Positions 62,599 to 64,000 of a stretch of 64,000 nucleotides of DNA are shown here, piece by piece. The DNA is from Chryseobacterium artocarpi (lineage in GTDB: Bacteria > Bacteroidota > Bacteroidia > Flavobacteriales > Weeksellaceae), in NCBI RefSeq assembly GCF_001684975.1, contig NZ_MAYH01000002.1:55744-119743 (forward strand). Reading direction: 5' to 3'. The position numbers and the translations under genes were made by a program. Numbering within the stretch: the stretch's first letter is position 1; each line of letters starts with the position of its first letter. The notes beneath the pieces were generated by a model. It was not told the origin of the DNA and ran no database searches. It worked only from the letters and a program-made list of their open reading frames with translations.

Positions 62599-63762
62599 TT
62601 ATTCTGTTACCAGGATCTTCTTGTTTAACATTATTTTTCCGGATTCATCGGTTAAACTGACAATATATGCTCCTGTAATTAGTTCTTTAAGATGAACCTT
62701 TTGATCAATAGAATGATCATTAATTGATAAGCTATGAGACATTATATTTTTTCCTGAAAGATCATAAACATTAAGTTTAAGATTTCCTTTTATATTCTTA
62801 TTATTGATGTGAACGTTGATATAATGTTCATCTACTCTTGTAGGATAAATATCTATAGTATTTGAGCTGCTTACGGAAGAAACTTTGTCATTAATAAAGT
62901 ATTTGCTCGCAAGATCATAAATATGCAGGTTTTCGCTTTGTAATTGTTTTGCCTGTAAAGTTTCCAAATCTACCTCATATAAAGGAGATCCTTTGGCACT
63001 TGCTATTACAACTTTACCTTGTTCATTTACAGCAGATCCATTCACAGAATAACTCTCTGGAATACCCGCAATTTTACCAACATATTTTGCTCTTAATGTT
63101 TTAGGAGAAATTTTAAAAACATTTCCTGATGCAGCAAAAACATAAAAGTTATTTTCTACATCAGCAATCATATCTCCACCAAAGCCAGATTCCATTGTAG
63201 TAAAAGAATTCTTACCATTCGATGCATCATCTTTAATGATTCCCAAATCAGTTACGATATAAGATCCATTTTTTTTACTGATTTGTAAAAACTGAGTCCC
63301 AGCATTATTGATAGCATAGATATGACCATCAATGCCTGTAGCCATCCTCGTAATATGAGAATTGATATCGCAAGAAGAAACTCTCGCTACACTATTTTCA
63401 ATCAATGTAATCTCTTTTGTTCTGGCATTTAACATATAAATATTAGATGAAAACATAGGCATATATATCAGATTATTGTTCGAAGAATCATAAGCTAATG
63501 CTGCCATTGTTACTGCCTGAGAATTGTTAAATGAATTTCGATCTTCAACAACAATTCCTCTTCTGGTCTGTGAATAGATTTTAGATGAAGAATCTGATGT
63601 AAAAATTTTTTCACCAGAAGTTCCATTAATGCCATCCAATACTCTGAAATCATTGAAATTAATACCAGAAGTTTCCTTTCCTGTAATAGCAAAAAAGTCT
63701 TGTTGTGCCTGAACGCCTACACTAAAGAGTAATAAAAATAAAGGGAATAAATGTTTTTTCAT
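62599..63762 (-). CDS. Secreted protein with type IX secretion sorting domain
   Basis: A 387-residue cargo protein: signal peptide (to ~20, SVGVQAQ), a repeat-containing beta-propeller-like body (~25-300; blades such as GHIYAINNAGTQFLQISK and NFYVFAASGNVFKISP), and a C-terminal type A sorting domain (IYPTRVDEHYINV, NVYDLSGKNIM, GAYIVSLTDESGKIMLNKKI) for export and surface attachment by T9SS. The body has no catalytic motif that I can see. Monocistronic. Confidence 0.88.
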   Translation of the reverse strand: MKKHLFPLFLLLFSVGVQAQQDFFAITGKETSGINFNDFRVLDGINGTSGEKIFTSDSSSKIYSQTRRGIVVEDRNSFNNSQAVTMAALAYDSSNNNLIYMPMFSSNIYMLNARTKEITLIENSVARVSSCDINSHITRMATGIDGHIYAINNAGTQFLQISKKNGSYIVTDLGIIKDDASNGKNSFTTMESGFGGDMIADVENNFYVFAASGNVFKISPKTLRAKYVGKIAGIPESYSVNGSAVNEQGKVVIASAKGSPLYEVDLETLQAKQLQSENLHIYDLASKYFINDKVSSVSSSNTIDIYPTRVDEHYINVHINNKNIKGNLKLNVYDLSGKNIMSHSLSINDHSIDQKVHLKELITGAYIVSLTDESGKIMLNKKILVTE

Positions 63763-63882
63763 AGCATGTATATTTAAATCATAAACAATTTGTTATGACT
63801 AAGTTACACAATTTAAAAATTCAAAAAACAAAAAAAACTTAGATTTGAATTATATTTTTAAAGTTCAATCAAAAATATAATT

Positions 63883-64000
63883 TTTAGGAGCTATTTCCTG
63901 CTATCCACTTATACTCCTCGCACCTTACTTTCCAACACCCAAAGCATCCAGCTATCCAATGCAGCTGCGGGGTAGCCGTTACTATCAGGGCTAGGGAGGA
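63883..64000 (-). ncRNA. Candidate conserved structured element (extends past window)
   Basis: Much GC-richer than its flanks and without an ORF. On the reverse strand it reads from TCCTCCCTAGCCCTGATAGT to GTGGATAGCAGGAAATAGCT, ending in CTCCTAAAAAT. This pattern (AGCCCTGATAG ... GGATAGCNGGAAATAGCTCC) is familiar to me as a recurring intergenic element in Flavobacteriia. CCTG near the start can pair with CAGG near the end. It might correspond to a catalogued Bacteroidota RNA motif (Flavo-1 is one possibility), which I cannot confirm. The 63763-63882 part of the gap shows only AT-rich sequence. Confidence 0.4.

Overview
The window looks like a chromosome segment of a Bacteroidota bacterium of the Chryseobacterium type (Flavobacteriia, Weeksellaceae). 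The grounds are: AT-rich DNA; a type IX secretion C-terminal sorting domain; a GLPGLI-family protein; DUF4292, DUF4254 and DUF2851 proteins; bacillithiol synthase BshA; outer-membrane barrels with carboxypeptidase-like N-domains; and Bacteroidota promoters (TTG near -33, TAnnTTTG near -7) in front of several genes. Genus is inference from overall resemblance. No tRNA, rRNA, insertion sequence, prophage or CRISPR array was seen.

1-11.4 kb (minus strand): a phenylacetate catabolic operon read in the order paaK, E, A, B, C, a small membrane ORF, D, G, H, an unknown 104-aa gene, I, J, Y (Y cut by the window edge), with a TetR regulator (PaaR-like) upstream. It covers CoA activation, ring epoxidation, isomerisation, beta-oxidation and thioesterase rescue. 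PaaZ and a PaaF-type hydratase are not present here. A 14-bp palindrome sits at the predicted transcription start of paaK. Most gaps between cistrons are filled by long imperfect hairpins made of short repeated words, with several word families.

11.4-21.1 kb (plus strand): clpB; two paralogous M43-type metalloprotease lipoproteins on either side of a four-gene cassette (unknown soluble protein, multi-TM protein, HisKA_3 kinase, NarL/LuxR-type regulator); then a PAP2 phosphatase fused to a probable barrel domain.

21.2-32.7 kb: two M1 peptidases bracket an outer-membrane barrel gene, a GLPGLI gene, a divergent OmpR-type two-component pair and an EEP-family hydrolase. The barrel and GLPGLI promoters share an identical 17-bp string containing direct repeats with an exact 11-bp period, a likely site for the adjacent regulator. 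A 2,4-dienoyl-CoA-reductase-like SDR follows.

32.8-49.9 kb: GH92 glycosidase, dihydroorotase, a flippase with a TTG start, a sugar nucleotidyltransferase, then DUF4292 lipoprotein - EnvC-like activator with a dead LytM domain - TatA - DUF4254 - lipoprotein - RibA, and GH3 - BshA - DUF2851 - PspC-like - GNAT.

49.9-64 kb: SIMPL protein, three tandem paralogous secreted proteins with carboxypeptidase-like N-domains (starts GTG, ATG, TTG), an AddA/RecB-like helicase-nuclease, ferritin, a Spy-like periplasmic protein, a protein with ten GFR repeats, a DPE2-like 4-alpha-glucanotransferase and a T9SS cargo protein. The right edge holds a GC-richer intergenic element that may be a structured RNA.
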